NCBI GenBank assembly: GCA_949825065.1
Contig: OX463849.1
Span: 36,103,199 to 36,167,198 of the forward strand
Origin: Odontocerum albicorne
Lineage: Eukaryota; Arthropoda; Insecta; Trichoptera; Odontoceridae
Length of the DNA: 64,000 nucleotides
Direction: 5' to 3'
Below the pieces are notes generated by a model, which had not been told where the DNA came from, did not search any database, and worked only from the letters and a program-made list of their open reading frames with translations. The translations under genes were made by a program, and so were the position numbers. How positions within the stretch are numbered: position 1 is the stretch's first letter; each line of letters starts with the position of its first letter. Of this stretch, positions 32,961 through 45,107 are shown one piece after another.

Positions 32961-33394
32961 AAATATCTCACTCTCATACAAAAAGACAACGCATTTAACA
33001 ATCTCACACGAGACGTATCATCCACTGATTGTTGTGTAATGCAGGGTTACGTAATTTCCAAAACTTTCACTGCTTTTATAAAAAAAATGATGGGGAACTA
33101 TTTATTTGACACTTACGTAAATACAATACATATACCGCTTTCTCTTTACTTCAAGATGGTTTTGAAAGTTATTTGTTTTTTAATGCAATCTGCATTTCAA
33201 CAAACATAAATATTAAGCTGTATTTTCTACATTCATTTGCGTTGTAAATTTTGTGTACAATAATTAATTTTTTTTTGTATTTTTCATAAATTTGATGACA
33301 ATTTAGGGAAACAAGTGTGCTTTTAAAATGTTATGCAGGTTTTTACTCTACTAAAGAACAAATAACAGATATTCATATTTTTTTATAAAGTAAA
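32961..33394. other. AT-rich spacer, nothing recognised
   Basis: No coding signal. Confidence 0.35.
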
Positions 33395-33860
33395 GACTAT
33401 AACAACTCCAACAACAAAGATATTATATTTATATATTATATTTATCACATTTCCATCGTATACAGCACAACCTAACGGGTTTATTGCCATGTGGAAATTT
33501 CTTTCAATTTAAGATTTTATCTCAGACTATGACTATAACTATAACAACTCCTATAACAAATATATTTTTTCTTTAACTTTATAATAATTGCAACAATAAA
33601 TATAATTATGACTAATTATAAAACTATAATTGTAACTATAACAACTCCAACAAAAAATACATTATCACTGTATATAACAACTCAAACAACAAATATCTTA
33701 TCACTGTAACTGTGTAATAACTCGAAAGACAAATTTATTATGGCTTTAATAACTATAATAACTTTAACTGTAAATCTATTATGACTAAAAATGTTATAAA
33801 TCCCATAGCAAACAGATTATGACTGCAACAATAACAACTCCAACAACAAAGGTAAAAAGA
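33395..33860. repeat. Degenerate minisatellite rich in AACTATAACAACTCCAAC
   Basis: Loosely periodic repetition of ACTATAACAACTCCAACAAC and AAATATATTAT segments with variable spacing. Best seen at 33395-33420, 33515-33560 and 33620-33700. Confidence 0.6.
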
Positions 33861-34508
33861 TGTTTAGTAAATATTGTCATGTCAAGATAGAGCTCTTATC
33901 TCCAAGAAATAAATTCAAGGGAATGAGATATGACAGGATATTCCAAACCATGATAGTAATAATGAATACGTCACTTTTCAGTAGATTATTGGCAACGATT
34001 ATATGTTACTGCCTCTAATGTTTATACTGTCAGATGTTTAGATACTAGCAAGATAATAATGACATACTCGTAGATAACGAGAAAATAAGGAAATTTTAAA
34101 ACCGGAGGCTGGTTGGTTCAGGATGGTTGACCCTTTTCTGTGGCTCCGTAAACATGATTATCTGACATAAAACGTTAAATATAACATAAGATGACTTTAA
34201 TATGAAAAAAGAGTTCTTTCGTCTTCGTCTGGTAATAATACTGACGTGTGCAAGTGTTATTTTTTTCTTTTTGATTGTGTACAAGTTTTGATGTATTTCA
34301 AATTTGTTATTGGTTTTCATTTATATTATGTGATGTGTTTTTAAGGTTTGCCTGATTGCTGTTTTGTATGAAATTTGAATAATTTGTTTTGTTTATTTTG
34401 TGACTGAAATGATTTTTTTTTGTAAAGACTGCCGCCGTTAAAAATAAACAAATAAATCAGTTGCGTAATATCCTTCAAAGTGTTGGTTGTATCATGTTGA
34501 TTGACTTG
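33861..34508. other. AT-rich spacer, nothing recognised
   Basis: A short minus-strand frame of 74 codons without recognisable motifs. Confidence 0.3.
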
Positions 34509-34631
34509 TGATGCCGACGTTTAAAAAAACGTTGCAGTTTTCATCTTCAGGGCTTGTTTGTAGCTTCATATTACGACTATAAACAAGCCATTAAGATGAA
34601 AACTGTAACGTTATTGAAACATCAGCATCGT
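34509..34631. repeat. Imperfect foldback, arms of about 55 bp
   Basis: The left arm (34509-34563) and right arm (about 34577-34631) pair through GATG(C)CGACGTTT / AAACATCAGCATC, GTTTTCATCTT / AAGATGAAAAC and GGCTTGTTT / AAACAAGCC. On the minus strand the left arm reads CCCTGAAGATGAAAACTGCA, a motif of the type found at ends of some Penelope-like elements. Class uncertain. Confidence 0.65.
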
Positions 34632-35299
34632 ATTTTAAGTTGTGTTTGATATTGTTATGTTGTTACGATAAAATCATTTTAAATAATTTTTCAACTAAAA
34701 TTAATATTCAAATTCGACAAATAACTAATAACCGTTATTCCATAATTTATAAACATTTGATATATTTTTTATTTTCAAGATGTTTAAATATTTCACCAAT
34801 GAGGTACTTTATATAACATATCAAATTTATAATAACGACAAATATGATTTACCGTCGTATAATCACTCAAAGATTCTTTAATAAGATTATTTATCTAGTA
34901 GATTCCTAAAATGGTTAAAAATAGAAATTTCTAAGTTGAATAAACTTTACTAGAGGAAGTGCTTAAATATTAAACTTGTTTACTTAGAACTAGTATCGTT
35001 ACTTTCTTTTCAACACCTATTTCATTTGATTTTCGAATACTGAGGTTATTGATATTAATTATCAAATACATGCTTTTTTGTAGACTGGACCCTTTCACGT
35101 TGGATTGCATTTTAAATTCTTTTATTTCTCAGAACATTCAACCCACTCGAGATCCTTCAGGCCTGATACGGTCACTGACTTATGAATAATAAAAATGTAT
35201 TATGAATAATATTTGAGTCAGTTTGAATATGTTCATTGGATGGATTACGATAGACTAACTAAAAATATATATAATGCTATCATTCGTGGGAGTCACGGT
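34632..35299. other. AT-rich spacer, nothing recognised
   Basis: No coding signal. Confidence 0.3.
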
Positions 35300-35520
35300 A
35301 CAGGACGACTGAGAATAGTATGGTTGTACAAAGAAAGCGAAATTTTGGAAGAAGACAAGCAAGGAGTAAGATAAACAGAAGGAACTGTATAAGAAGAAGT
35401 GTGGATGTAGGGGGAGCGAAATGAATATTTCGTGATAGGCAATTTTACTACTCTGACCTCTTCGCTTACGCGAATAAAATAATGGCACGTTGGTGTGTAT
35501 GTGTGTAACATAAATTAAAC
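35300..35520 (+). mobile_element. LINE family A-related 3' fragment
   Basis: VWLYKESEILEEDKQGV is a decayed version of the VWLDQVNDIL segment. The terminus and a GTGTGTATGTGTG tail follow. Confidence 0.5.
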
Positions 35521-35714
35521 GATTTTTAGCTGTATTCGATTCTTTCGTGTTAAAAATTTGATAACTATACAAAATTAAATATTTAACATAACTATACATG
35601 TCTTATATCGACATACTACTAAATGAAGACATAATAAATTTTAAATGTCATCGCCTGACTATGCAGTATGTGGATGGCATGATATCTGTTTTAATCTATT
35701 TTTTGTACTATTTT

Positions 35715-35965
35715 TGTGTAACAAGACTGCGAAGATTGGGTAGTCAATATGTGCATTGTGTGGATTTTCTTTGGTTACTTACAGGAGTAAAGTGAAGAAG
35801 TTGCTCTTGCCGGGGTGAAATTATTGAATTTTATGAATTTGTTTTGATGTATTGTTCGACTCGTACTGTTTTTTCCCTATTATAGTTTCCCTATTATCCC
35901 ACAGTTTACATGTCAATGTTAAATTTTATACGTTGTTGTTTCTTAAATTTTTGTATCAAAAAGAT
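35715..35965 (+). repeat. Dispersed repeat family I, copy 2
   Basis: See 24705-24940. Shared order: GGGTAGTCAAT, GGAGTAAAGTGA(A/C)GAAGTTG, TCTTGCCG, TTTTTTCCCTATTATA. Confidence 0.5.
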
Positions 35966-36373
35966 CATTTAACCGTTGAACTTTTCGAACTTTAGTGGTA
36001 CATGATCAAGTAAAAGACAAAGAATTAAAAAAAATAATTTAGTACTGACCACAGAGAACTTACGAGACCTCTAAAGAAATCGTACAGATTCACACAGACA
36101 CGGTTCGATTGGCAAAATGAGTATTCCGTCCAGATGGGCAATTTCCTAGGGGTCGGCCAACGATCTCATTAAAATAACTTCACTTAATGAACCGTTCTCT
36201 TCTTATAATACGGAAATATTTTAAATGACTATACCAGTTAATGTTTTCAGTTACTCTTGAATTTCTAAGGAAGTTGTGTTATTATCATAATTTTATTATA
36301 CCATGTCTCTTTTGCGGTAGGTAGAGTGGACAGATATCGCCGTTTTTCTATTTCTATCTATTCATACGCAATG
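35966..36373. other. Spacer with a LINE family A sliver
   Basis: At about 36300-36345, TTTTGCGGTAGGTAGAGTGG resembles the minus-strand end of family A. The rest is unrecognised. Confidence 0.3.
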
Positions 36374-37310
36374 TACGAGGCATATCCAGAAACTAAGTGT
36401 ACTGAATTTTTGTAGGTTACAATTTTTTTTATTTAAACAAAAAAAATACGTGGTTACCGTAGTACATATGTAAGCTATTTTTCGACGTAGTCGCCATTCC
36501 TCTCAATGCAGGTGGTGAAGCGGGGTATCAACTTTTTGATGCCTTCCTCGAAGTAGTTTCCCGCCAACCCCTCCGTCCACTTCTCCACCTCTTCCTTTAC
36601 CTCCTCGTCGGTTGAAAACCTTTTTTCCACCCGTGTGCAGCTTCAGGGAGGTAAAGAGATAGTAATCTGAAGGTGCTAGGTCAGGGGAATGCGCGAGATG
36701 GCTCAGGACATCCCATTTAAACGAGGCGAGCAGTTCCGTCTGGCATTGTCGTGCAACAGGCAGACTCCCTTTGTCAGCATGCCTCTCCTCTTGTTCTGAA
36801 TCGCCCTCCGCAATTTTTTTAGGGTCTCACAGTATCTTGCAGAGTTGATGGTCTCCCCTTGAGGCATATATTCAATTAAAATTATGCCTTGACAGTCCCA
36901 AAACACGGATGCCATGATTTTCTTGGCTGAAATTGTGGTTTTGAACTTTTTGGCGGAGGGTGAAGAGGTGTGACGCCACTGTTGAGACTGCCTTTTGGTT
37001 TCAAGCGTGTAGTGTGCAACCCAAGTTTCATCTCCAGTAACGATGGAGCGGAGAAATTCATCTCCATGGAGTTTGCAGCGCCTCAAAAACTCTTGCCCGG
37101 CCTCCACTCGATTCAACTTGGCGGGAGATGGGGTTGACATTTTTCCCGAAACGTGTTGTCGCGTCGACACTTCTCAACGTACTGACCTCGAACCGGTCTC
37201 GTTGCGGAGGGGAAGGGTCAGGCTACACGGAAGTGTAGCCAACATGTCGAAAATAAAATCCATCCGGTCGTAAGAGCCTCAGTACACTTACTTTCTGGAT
37301 ACGCCTCGTA
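36374..37310 (-). mobile_element. Mariner-family transposon, internally deleted
   Basis: Terminal inverted repeats of about 30 bp (36376-36405 and 37279-37308, starting CGAGGCATATCCAG / CGAGGCGTATCCAG) with two mismatches, flanked by TA on each side (36374-36375, 37309-37310), the mariner target. At 933 bp it is shorter than the usual ~1.3 kb. The transposase gene runs on the minus strand and is defective. Confidence 0.9.
36560..37170 (-). pseudogene. Mariner transposase, N-terminus missing and frameshifted
   Basis: The open part (36703-37170, 155 codons) begins near the end of the DNA-binding region and includes AGQEFLRRCKLHGDEFLRSIV, the first catalytic block TGDETWVAHY, IMASVFWDCQGIIL and the second block LLHDNARR. 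The third block (SPDLAPSDYYLF, Asp at about 36665-36667) is readable only in another frame. The distance between second and third Asp is about 83 nt rather than the 105 nt of a DD34D enzyme, so about 22 nt are lost. Most of the helix-turn-helix region is deleted. Inactive. Confidence 0.88.
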
Positions 37311-37902
37311 TGTTCGGGTGCGGGGAAGCTCACAATATAAATGCTGCGGTCACATATTTACACTCAACTGATTTCTATTAAATATTTTTAATCTGATAAT
37401 CATGATGTGTTCGAATCCTGAGTTAGAGCAGCCTTGAGTAGCGGCGGCCGGTCTAGAGGTGCGCTGGTGTGCTGAACCGGAGACATAATTCGCAATAATT
37501 CAATTATATATTCGCAAACATGACTTCCAAAAATGTTAAATATTGGTAGATTAATTATGTATAAGAATACTCACAAATAGTACAAGTATTTTTATTTAAG
37601 TGAAAATAATTTTTTTTTTTTAAATAAAATTTAAAAAAATATTCCTTTCAAATTGACCGGCCAAGTTTACCAATACTACCGGAGCGATCTCTAATACGCA
37701 CCGGACAGAAACGCTAATTCATATAGGGCAGACAGAGACATACAGTGAACCGTGAGACAGCGATATTTCATATTCGCTCAGCGTCTCGAGGTGCGTTGGT
37801 GCTCAGCCTACCAGCGCACCTCGGGACCGGCCGCCGCTGGCCTTGAGCAGAGTTTGCTCTCTAAACGACGTTATATATTTAAATTATCCACAAGCACACT
37901 TA
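37311..37902 (-). repeat. SINE-like repeat family B, split by a MITE and abutted by mariner
   Basis: In the outer parts (37311-37438 and 37840-37902), GGGGAAGCTCAC, TTTACACTCAACTG, TTTAATCTGATAAT, TTCGAATCCTGAGTTAGAGC and TTTGCTCTCTAAACG are family B/H blocks in inverted order relative to 25440-25710. The hAT MITE interrupts it, and the mariner copy lies at its edge. Confidence 0.6.
37439..37839. mobile_element. hAT-type MITE, 401 bp
   Basis: Inverted ends of about 37 bp (left starts TAGCGGCGGCCGGTC, complement of right starts CAGCGGCGGCCGGTC), flanked by a perfect 8-bp direct duplication GCCTTGAG (37431-37438 and 37840-37847). An 8-bp duplication and CAGNG-type ends are the hAT signature. 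No ORF; it would depend on a hAT transposase in trans. The right end also has a nested subterminal palindrome (37785-37830). Confidence 0.9.
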
Positions 37903-38810
37903 AAGAGAACATCTGATCCACGCATCTTCTTTCATTTAAAAAATACTCCACACTTTCTTCAGTCTTTTCTCTCACTATTTCTATCAAAAGATTTTTATAC
38001 AATTAACTTAGTAAGCGTATAGCTTTGTAATTTTTATACTCCATTCTTGCACTCTCTAACTTTTATATAGCGGAATAATCACTGTACTCCTCCAATCTTT
38101 CAATGTGTAGTCATATTCTCAACATTTATTGAAAAAATGTCTCAGCCACTCGATCCTTCGCTCACTCCCACACACTTTCAATTTTCTGCTCACTTCATCG
38201 CAATCTGACGCTTTTCCTTTTTTCATGTTCTAGATTAATCTCATTCATATTTATCGTATTTCTCAACTGATTTATCGTTATTTTACTACTCTCGTACAAT
38301 TTTTCATAATAATTCTTCCATCTTAAGCGAACCTTTCTTTCCTCTGATAAAACCCTTCCATTCTTATCATTGATTTCACTCATACCGACCGTATAATTAT
38401 TACCTTCTTTAAATTTTACTTACTTTCTTCCAAAATATTTTCATATTTCCCTCCGCATTTACACTTTACTTTTTGTCTTCTTCTTCTTTTCCTCAACAAA
38501 TCCTTTTGTTTTACTTATCTTTTGCTTCATTACTATTTCTTGATCTTGTTTCAATCAATACAACCCATATACAATTTTTCTCTTTCACGCAGTCCTTTAT
38601 ATCCTTACCCCACAATGTGTTACCTTTTTTACTTACAATTTTGGTAGTGCCACAAATATATTTTGCTATGCCCACCAATATACTCGTATATTTCACACTC
38701 ATCCATTCTTCTTTCATATTCAACCCATTGCTGATATTTTTTTCTTCCACACTCCATCTAAATTCCTTTTTCTCTATCTCATCTTGCCACTTTTCTTCTT
38801 ATTATTATGA
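37903..38810 (-). mobile_element. LINE family A, internal fragment including the start of RT
   Basis: On the minus strand: NDKNGRVLSEERKVRLRWKNYYEKLYE (38195-38383) is the pre-RT connector. Then SDCDEV, an EDWR-like segment and VIIPLYK lead into a NYKAIRLLS block (variant of NYRAISLLS) near 38040, in changing frames. Upstream, 38511-38750 shows WGKDIKDCVKEK. This is the only piece here showing the family's RT region. Confidence 0.6.
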
Positions 38811-40140
38811 ATATTAATTATACATTTTCTGCAGAATTCATTTTCTTGCTTTAAAACAAGTTTACATAAAAGCTTCAATTGAACAAGTAATTGCAACCAA
38901 ACCTTGATATCAAGACGTCCGCAGAGGTCGTTCAACCGCTTCGATGCTTGCTTTCTGTGTACCTCACATGTGTAAGTCTTTGTTTGACATCGCCATTACG
39001 CTGTGGGTTGAGATTTATTTATTTATGGAATTTTTAAATTATTTTCTCACGAAGAGAAGTGACAGATGAAAACACTTTTGCTCTTTATTTTTTTTACAAG
39101 AGATGCAATTTAAAAAATAATCGCAGATACATAAAATACAATAAAAATTTATGAAGACGAAAAACTTTATTTGTGGTTGTTACATTATTTTTATATACTG
39201 AAGTAATTTTAAAACAGCACTTTTGCTCAATTTCGACGCTGAAGTCGAAAAATATTATATATCTCTTCAATAACAAAATAATGCTTATCCATAACTGTTA
39301 TTTTCCTGTCCTTTTTCACGTTCTTTCTCCTTTGCCAATCTTATATGACATTTCAGAGTATTTCATTGTAGTGCTTTTTTAATACTGAAGTATGTTTCTT
39401 CTTCTTGAGGTACCATCTCCTATCGAAGATTGCCTCAGATCATGGCATTCATTATCCTGCAGCCCGGCATAACTCGGGTTAAAATCCCTAATAAAAAAAT
39501 AAGGAGATGAACAAAAAACGAATAATAAGGTAGTTAAACTTAAGTGTGGCGCATGTGCATATGTATGCAGAAGAAAACATTGATTGTTTTATATAAAATA
39601 ATTAATTTTTTGCTTCAAAGTCTTCCAACAAACGAGAAAGAACATCAAAAGCGTTGTAAAAATCAGATTTGGACTCTTTGCAACTGTATTTTTTTGTGGT
39701 TGAAAGTTTATTTAGGATTTTTTTATTGTTTTCAGAATTAACTGGTGGCCAATCGAATGGTAGTTTACTCTATCGTGGAACAAGAGAAAGGTAAGAACAT
39801 TTACTATTCGTAATAGAACGGTATCATAATATGTAACTGTTAATTGGTCAATATTTAAAAGAACGTTAACTCGTAACAAACGCAATGTTTTGCTGTGAAA
39901 TTCAAATCAGTTACTTTTGTTTTGTTAGCGATAAATGAACCAATGCAAACGTTCTAAAATATTAAATAATCCAACCGTTATATACTGAAATAGTTTAGGT
40001 CACTTTTTTGGCATTATAAAAAAAAAGGTACACAAATGTACCTGATAAAAGTATGGAAATGGGATCTTATATACCTATATGTTTTTAGGATGTTTTCGTT
40101 GATATCTGAATATGATAGGATTGTCGGACTATGGTATGAT
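38811..40140. other. AT-rich spacer with a possible RTE 3' sliver
   Basis: At about 39390-39450, TTCTTCTTGAGGTACCATCT reads on the minus strand like the RTE 3' end (an AAGAAGAAG tail). Otherwise unrecognised. Confidence 0.3.
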
Positions 40141-40172
40141 CTGAATAGGTGATGCCCGGTGGGCGTCCGTGG

Positions 40173-40228
40173 TCTGAAACAGATTTTGGATACTCAACGC
40201 ATCCATGGAATCCAAAATCTGTCTCAAT
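40173..40228. repeat. Hairpin, arms of about 17 bp
   Basis: TGAAACAGATTTTGGAT and ATCCAAAATCTGTCTCA pair around about 16 bases, with one bulge. Confidence 0.7.
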
Positions 40229-40289
40229 GATATATGATATATACATACAAATTAAATTATGCAGTGAGTTATCTACATTTTCTTTTTTG

Positions 40290-40765
40290 CTATCCTCCGT
40301 CACCCTTTCCCTCATGTCTGAGGATGGTAGCAGCCGTCAATGACTCTTTTAATGGTCTTCTTCCATCTGAATCTGTCTCGGGTCGATTAAAGAGCGTCCA
40401 ATATTGAAGATCCTGTCGAAGTCTTGTTCAGGTCACTCCATCTGGTTGATGATCTTACTCGAGATCTCATTCCTTTGAAGCTTCGACGATCACAAGTTTC
40501 TCCAGGTTGTTCGGCTGTCTTCGCATGATATGGCCGAAATAATGCAGGATATATCGCATACACAATGACTAGAGGCAATCCTTTATTTTGAGCTCGACTA
40601 AGATGGACACATTTGTTCTCATGGCTGTTCATGGTATCCGGAGCATTTTGCGCCAACACCACATTTCAAAGGCATACATCCGTCGTCTTTCCGATTCTCC
40701 CAAGGTCCAAGTTTCAACACCATACAAAATATTGAGAAGATCAGTGTTTGGACGAGCCTAATTTT
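40290..40765 (-). mobile_element. Non-LTR retrotransposon C-terminal fragment (RTE-like)
   Basis: On the minus strand broken frames read SRVRSSTRWSDLNKTSTGSS (variant of GRSPTRWSDLI), HAKTAEQPGET and, further upstream, a VLKLGPWEN-like piece matching the post-RT LYG.ETWTL region. The end (RFRWKKTIKRVIDGC) is the usual terminus. Different from both the intact RTE and family A. Confidence 0.6.
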
Positions 40766-42949
40766 CGTGTTTTAATAACGTAATAAAATAATATAAATAA
40801 AAAACAGTGGCCGGCAACTTTTTTCAAACTCAAGATATTTTCATATATTTTTTTTAATCCGTGTCTTATGAGCCAAGCTTTATAAGATCGAAGTTTGCTC
40901 AAACCTGGCTCGCGGATCGAAGTTAGCCCAGGCCTGGTTTACCCCGATACTTCGTGTACACCGATTCTGCTTTGATATTCCATTATTTAGTTATCTTCTT
41001 GCGCTGATATCGCCGTTAAGTAGTAGGTATACAATTTACGGGAGGTAAATTATTTATTAAATGCACTTCGTATTCGTTATGCTCTTCACAGAGCAGTCGT
41101 GATCATTATAGGACTTGATCTTGCGAGTGAATTGACCACACTTCAGAAAAAAATTATACGTCACATTTTTTATGGTCAGTAGCATTTATACTATACTGTA
41201 AGAGTGAGCTGTTGATCGCATACCTTACTAGTTATCTCAATCAAGTATATTTTCTCTTGGTTCACCAATATTTGCGTTGTATCTTCCCGTCTGATAAAAT
41301 GGACGAAACACCTGAGGATTCGGAGTCGTATTTCTTCCAGAATTGGTAATTATGTTTTGTTCTTGGTACACACAACATACGTAAACAGCACAACATATCC
41401 AATGTGTCTATTTTCTTTTCTCTCAATAACCATGTTTCAGAAACATTTATTTATTATTAATAGAAACATTTATTTATAAGGGACCATCGTACATTTTCTT
41501 AAGTATAGGCATTCAAGAAAGTTGAGTATTTTATACTTGAACATATTATACACTTTTATGACTAAAAGTCCATAAGAGTATAATACAATTATATACGTGA
41601 GTTTGTCTAGTTTTCGCTTAAGGTATCTTAAAAATCTTTCTGGTTGGGTGGAAAAATTGTTACATGTCAATAAATCAGTTAGTTTAAATTGTTTATACAT
41701 TGAAATTATTATAACAATACAGTATACCAAAAAATTAAATTGAATTGAAAAATATTATATGATTTACCTGATGTTGATCATAATAGAATCAGTTTGCATA
41801 TTAATTTTTCAAACAATCGTACCTTTACCCTGAAGGTAAACTTCCAAGCGGAAGACCTTCGTTTCAAAGTACTCTGCCAGTGATTTATACTGTTGATGAG
41901 TCAGATAATTCCCTTTGTTTGTACTAAATTTTATTTTCACCAATAAAAAATATTCGATTATTGTGAATTCATGACTAAAAGAAATATTATTATTTTTTTT
42001 GTTTTTTCCTAGAAATATATTTTCCTATATTTCTTAGAAACCATTAATGAATCACAGATTCAAGAAATACAATTGAGACATTCCATTAAGGTACCTGAAT
42101 ATAAAATGGCAAATTTTTAAATCGATCTGTTCTCGACACTTGAACCTGTGTAGTTTTTTTTAGAAGTGTACTCATATGATAATATTTATGACTATCATAT
42201 GCTAGTCTAGCAGTTGCATTGAAAACATACTGTAGTCTAGTAATTTTTGAATCAGGTAGACCAGGATAATAAATAGTAAGTCATTGAGTGCTGCAATCAT
42301 TATGGAGCAAGACTGGGAGTAGTGGAAACGAATCATCAGTCATTTATAGATCATTTGTAACGTTCAGCCATGAGCAAACAACATCCAATTGAAACACGAG
42401 ACTTTTAAGGAAGGAAAAATATTGTTACGAAAAAGAGGAAAACACTTATATGTAAACTTTACTCTGGACACTGTATAGGTCAAGGAGCAGGCTATTAAAA
42501 TATATATGCAATAAGAACAGTGAACGTGACTCAAAAGATAATCAGATGGAAGTCGTGATATTCTCACGACAGACCTTCGGCGCCGCGCTGCGTGTTGTTT
42601 CAGTGTGGGTGTCACAACACAGTTTTGGCTCGATGACCCCAAGGACGGTCAAACATAATTTGGAAGACCTTTTGAGTAAGAGAGCGTTTCCTCTCTGTGA
42701 CTGTTTATTCTTCACCATCTTGCGAAACCATTCAGAGGAAGACGGCGTTTAAAAGTTTGATGAATGGTATGATGGCTGACCTTCATATATTGGGACAAGG
42801 GAAAATACTTTAACTAAAGTAGTTAAAATAATATTCTGCGAAATTTACGCTTAAATAATCTGAACTTATACTTCGATGTAATAATTTTCTTAAAGTGTAA
42901 ACCATTGAAGAATGAAAGAAGAATGACTTGGAAAACACCTTGAGTACAC
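40766..42949. other. Spacer, nothing recognised
   Basis: 2.2 kb without coding signal. Short frames near 41470-41730 and 42364-42752 show no family motifs. A less AT-rich part near 42560-42720 has an open plus frame of 68 codons that I cannot identify. Confidence 0.35.
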
Positions 42950-43560
42950 ATACATACCATCAGGCCGTTCCCTGATGGGTTGGGAAGGTAGAACAGAGTT
43001 CCAGACTATCCTATCTCAATACACATATCCATATGCATTCTCCTTCTTATTGATGACATGATGATGATGTTTGAACTCCAGGCCTTTAGCTACTTTATAA
43101 GAGCACAAAAAATGGTGCTTCTAGTCATTTTCCTTTTCCCGTGATGTCAGACCATAAGTTCGTCGTCACTACCGTTCTTTTCACACTCGGGTGTACTGCG
43201 ATCGGAGGAGCCCCTTTGGGCAGTTCCTTCTTCGTCACTATGTGACGTCCCCACTCATAAAAAAATCAAGAAGAATTTGATGTTTTAGTGTAGATCGCGC
43301 TAGATGAGGACTTATTTTACCCTCCATAACAGCGTGGGTGGAGGTGGGATCAAACTGAACTCCTTATATAGCTCCTACGATTTTTCTTACTTAATTTTTT
43401 TCCCTATATAATACATTCCCTTGATCCAATCATCCTTTTCTTGCAAGTCTTCTTTTCCAGCTGCCACTTAAATTTGCACTGTATATTTATTTCATAAGAA
43501 AGTCTTTCTTCATTTATTTGTTCCACGTTCCCAAAATGATTTCAGAGTGTTCTATTTCAT
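42950..43560 (-). mobile_element. LINE family A fragments with an unrelated insert
   Basis: 42950-43035 holds the complement of the tail and terminus (CATACCATCAGGCCGTTCCC). 43365-43560 holds the complement of the upstream segment (GCTCCTACGATTTTTCTTAC, TTGATCCAATCATCC). The 43036-43364 block in between is not part of other copies and is unidentified. Confidence 0.5.
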
Positions 43561-43889
43561 TTCAATCAAAATATAAACCTTTAGTTTTTTGTTCAATTAT
43601 TTTCTTACCATTAATTTAATCCGATCATTATATTGAATTTGAAAATATAATAATATATCATATTAATAAAAAAATATTTCCTCAAAATCCTGTAAATTGC
43701 AGTGTATTACACCTTGCAAATAAAATTATTCAGATAATCTCCATTCAGTTATCCTAGCGGGAACGCCTTTTCCTGTACAAGGTCCTGCCCTACGTTAACT
43801 CGATTGCTATGCTCTATTGAAGGCATCTCTTTCTACAGTTTCCCTATGTAAACTAAGTTGTTTTGATGCTAAGTTATTGGTAAGGGGTA

Positions 43890-44090
43890 TATCGACAACT
43901 CCGTGGTCTAGTTGGTAAGCTAATTGTCTTTCAGTCCGAAGATTATGAGCACGATTCGAGTTAGAACACAATTTATTTTATAAAGGGTTCCAGTCTGATT
44001 CTCACTTCAGGCCTCTTAAACGTCTTTCACATTCGTTGGAAAAGATTATCACATGGCAGTTAACCAGTCTGTATATAACAAAATAATTAT
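43890..44090 (+). mobile_element. tRNA-derived SINE, family C
   Basis: A box-A-like CTCCGTGGTCTAGTTGGTAA and box-B-like GATTCGAGTTAG about 35 nt later, then the body with CAGGCCTCTTAA and the TGTATATAACAAAAT end. Same layout as 60700-60905. It is not a working tRNA: arms do not close into a full cloverleaf. Confidence 0.6.
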
Positions 44091-45107
44091 AAAATCTTAT
44101 ATAATATATATTCCTAAAATACATTTTCACAAAGACTAAGTCTTTAAGTAACATGAAACGCTGATTAACTAAATTATGTTCAAATAGTCACAACATTATC
44201 CGATGAAAGAGTAAGGCGTTTCGATACAGGACTGAAACTCTGAACAGTTATTCATAATTAGGTATAAATTACAGTTTCATCTTAATACTTTAGTAATAGT
44301 TAAATAGTGTCAAGAGGCGAGTTATCTTATACAATTTGTCAGCATAAAAATTGATTATTTTCCAGCGAATGAGATTTTAATAACAGGCTGATATTTTTTC
44401 AAATCCTTGATATTACAGTTCAATTCAGGAACTTAGACGTATACAATGACTTTGTTTAAGTTACACAATATAATATATATATTCTCGCTCAACACTTTAA
44501 GATCCGATCAAAATCAAAACAAACTTTCGCTGTGCCCAGCTTGTTTTTGATGAATTAGGATTTTTGTGAAAGAAATATTGTAATGAAACATTTTTATATT
44601 TTTTAAAAGTAATTTAGTTAACTGTGGTATTTCTGCCAATATTCACCTTTGTGAAGAGCTACTATACATCACTCTTTACACATGGACCGGGTCTCACTTA
44701 TCTTCTTTTGCTTAGCACATCAATTGCGAGTTCTGTAGTATATTTATTTTTTGTTGATGGAATACACATGTTTATACACATTCTTTGATAACCTGTTTGG
44801 AGGATCCTGTAAACTCCTTAATCTATTTGAAACCAAAATCTTTAGTTCGTTTCCAGATTCATATTTCAAGATCTGACACTTGATAACGCGACGTCAGAAT
44901 TCATGCATATTTTTATTATTTATTTTTTCAAAACAGGCTTAGCCCAATTACTTGGAAAAATACAAGACATATTAAAAATAAAGAAAAATTATATAGAATA
45001 AAATAAAAAATATATATAAAAAAAATATAATGTATATACGTACATATATACAAACAAACATATGATACACATATATTCACAGTCACTTAAGTACGTTGAT
45101 GAGTGCT
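44091..45107. other. Spacer with a repeat seen again at 46430
   Basis: 44385-44460 (GATATTTTTTCAAATCCTTG, AGGAACTTAGAC, ATGACTTTG) has a diverged second copy at 46430-46510 in the same orientation, on the far side of the LINE and hAT fragments. The rest is unrecognised. Confidence 0.4.

Noticed and set aside
43905..43975. tRNA gene
   Set aside because: Box A and B likeness but no closing acceptor or anticodon stems, and the downstream body matches the SINE copies at 60700 and 63505.
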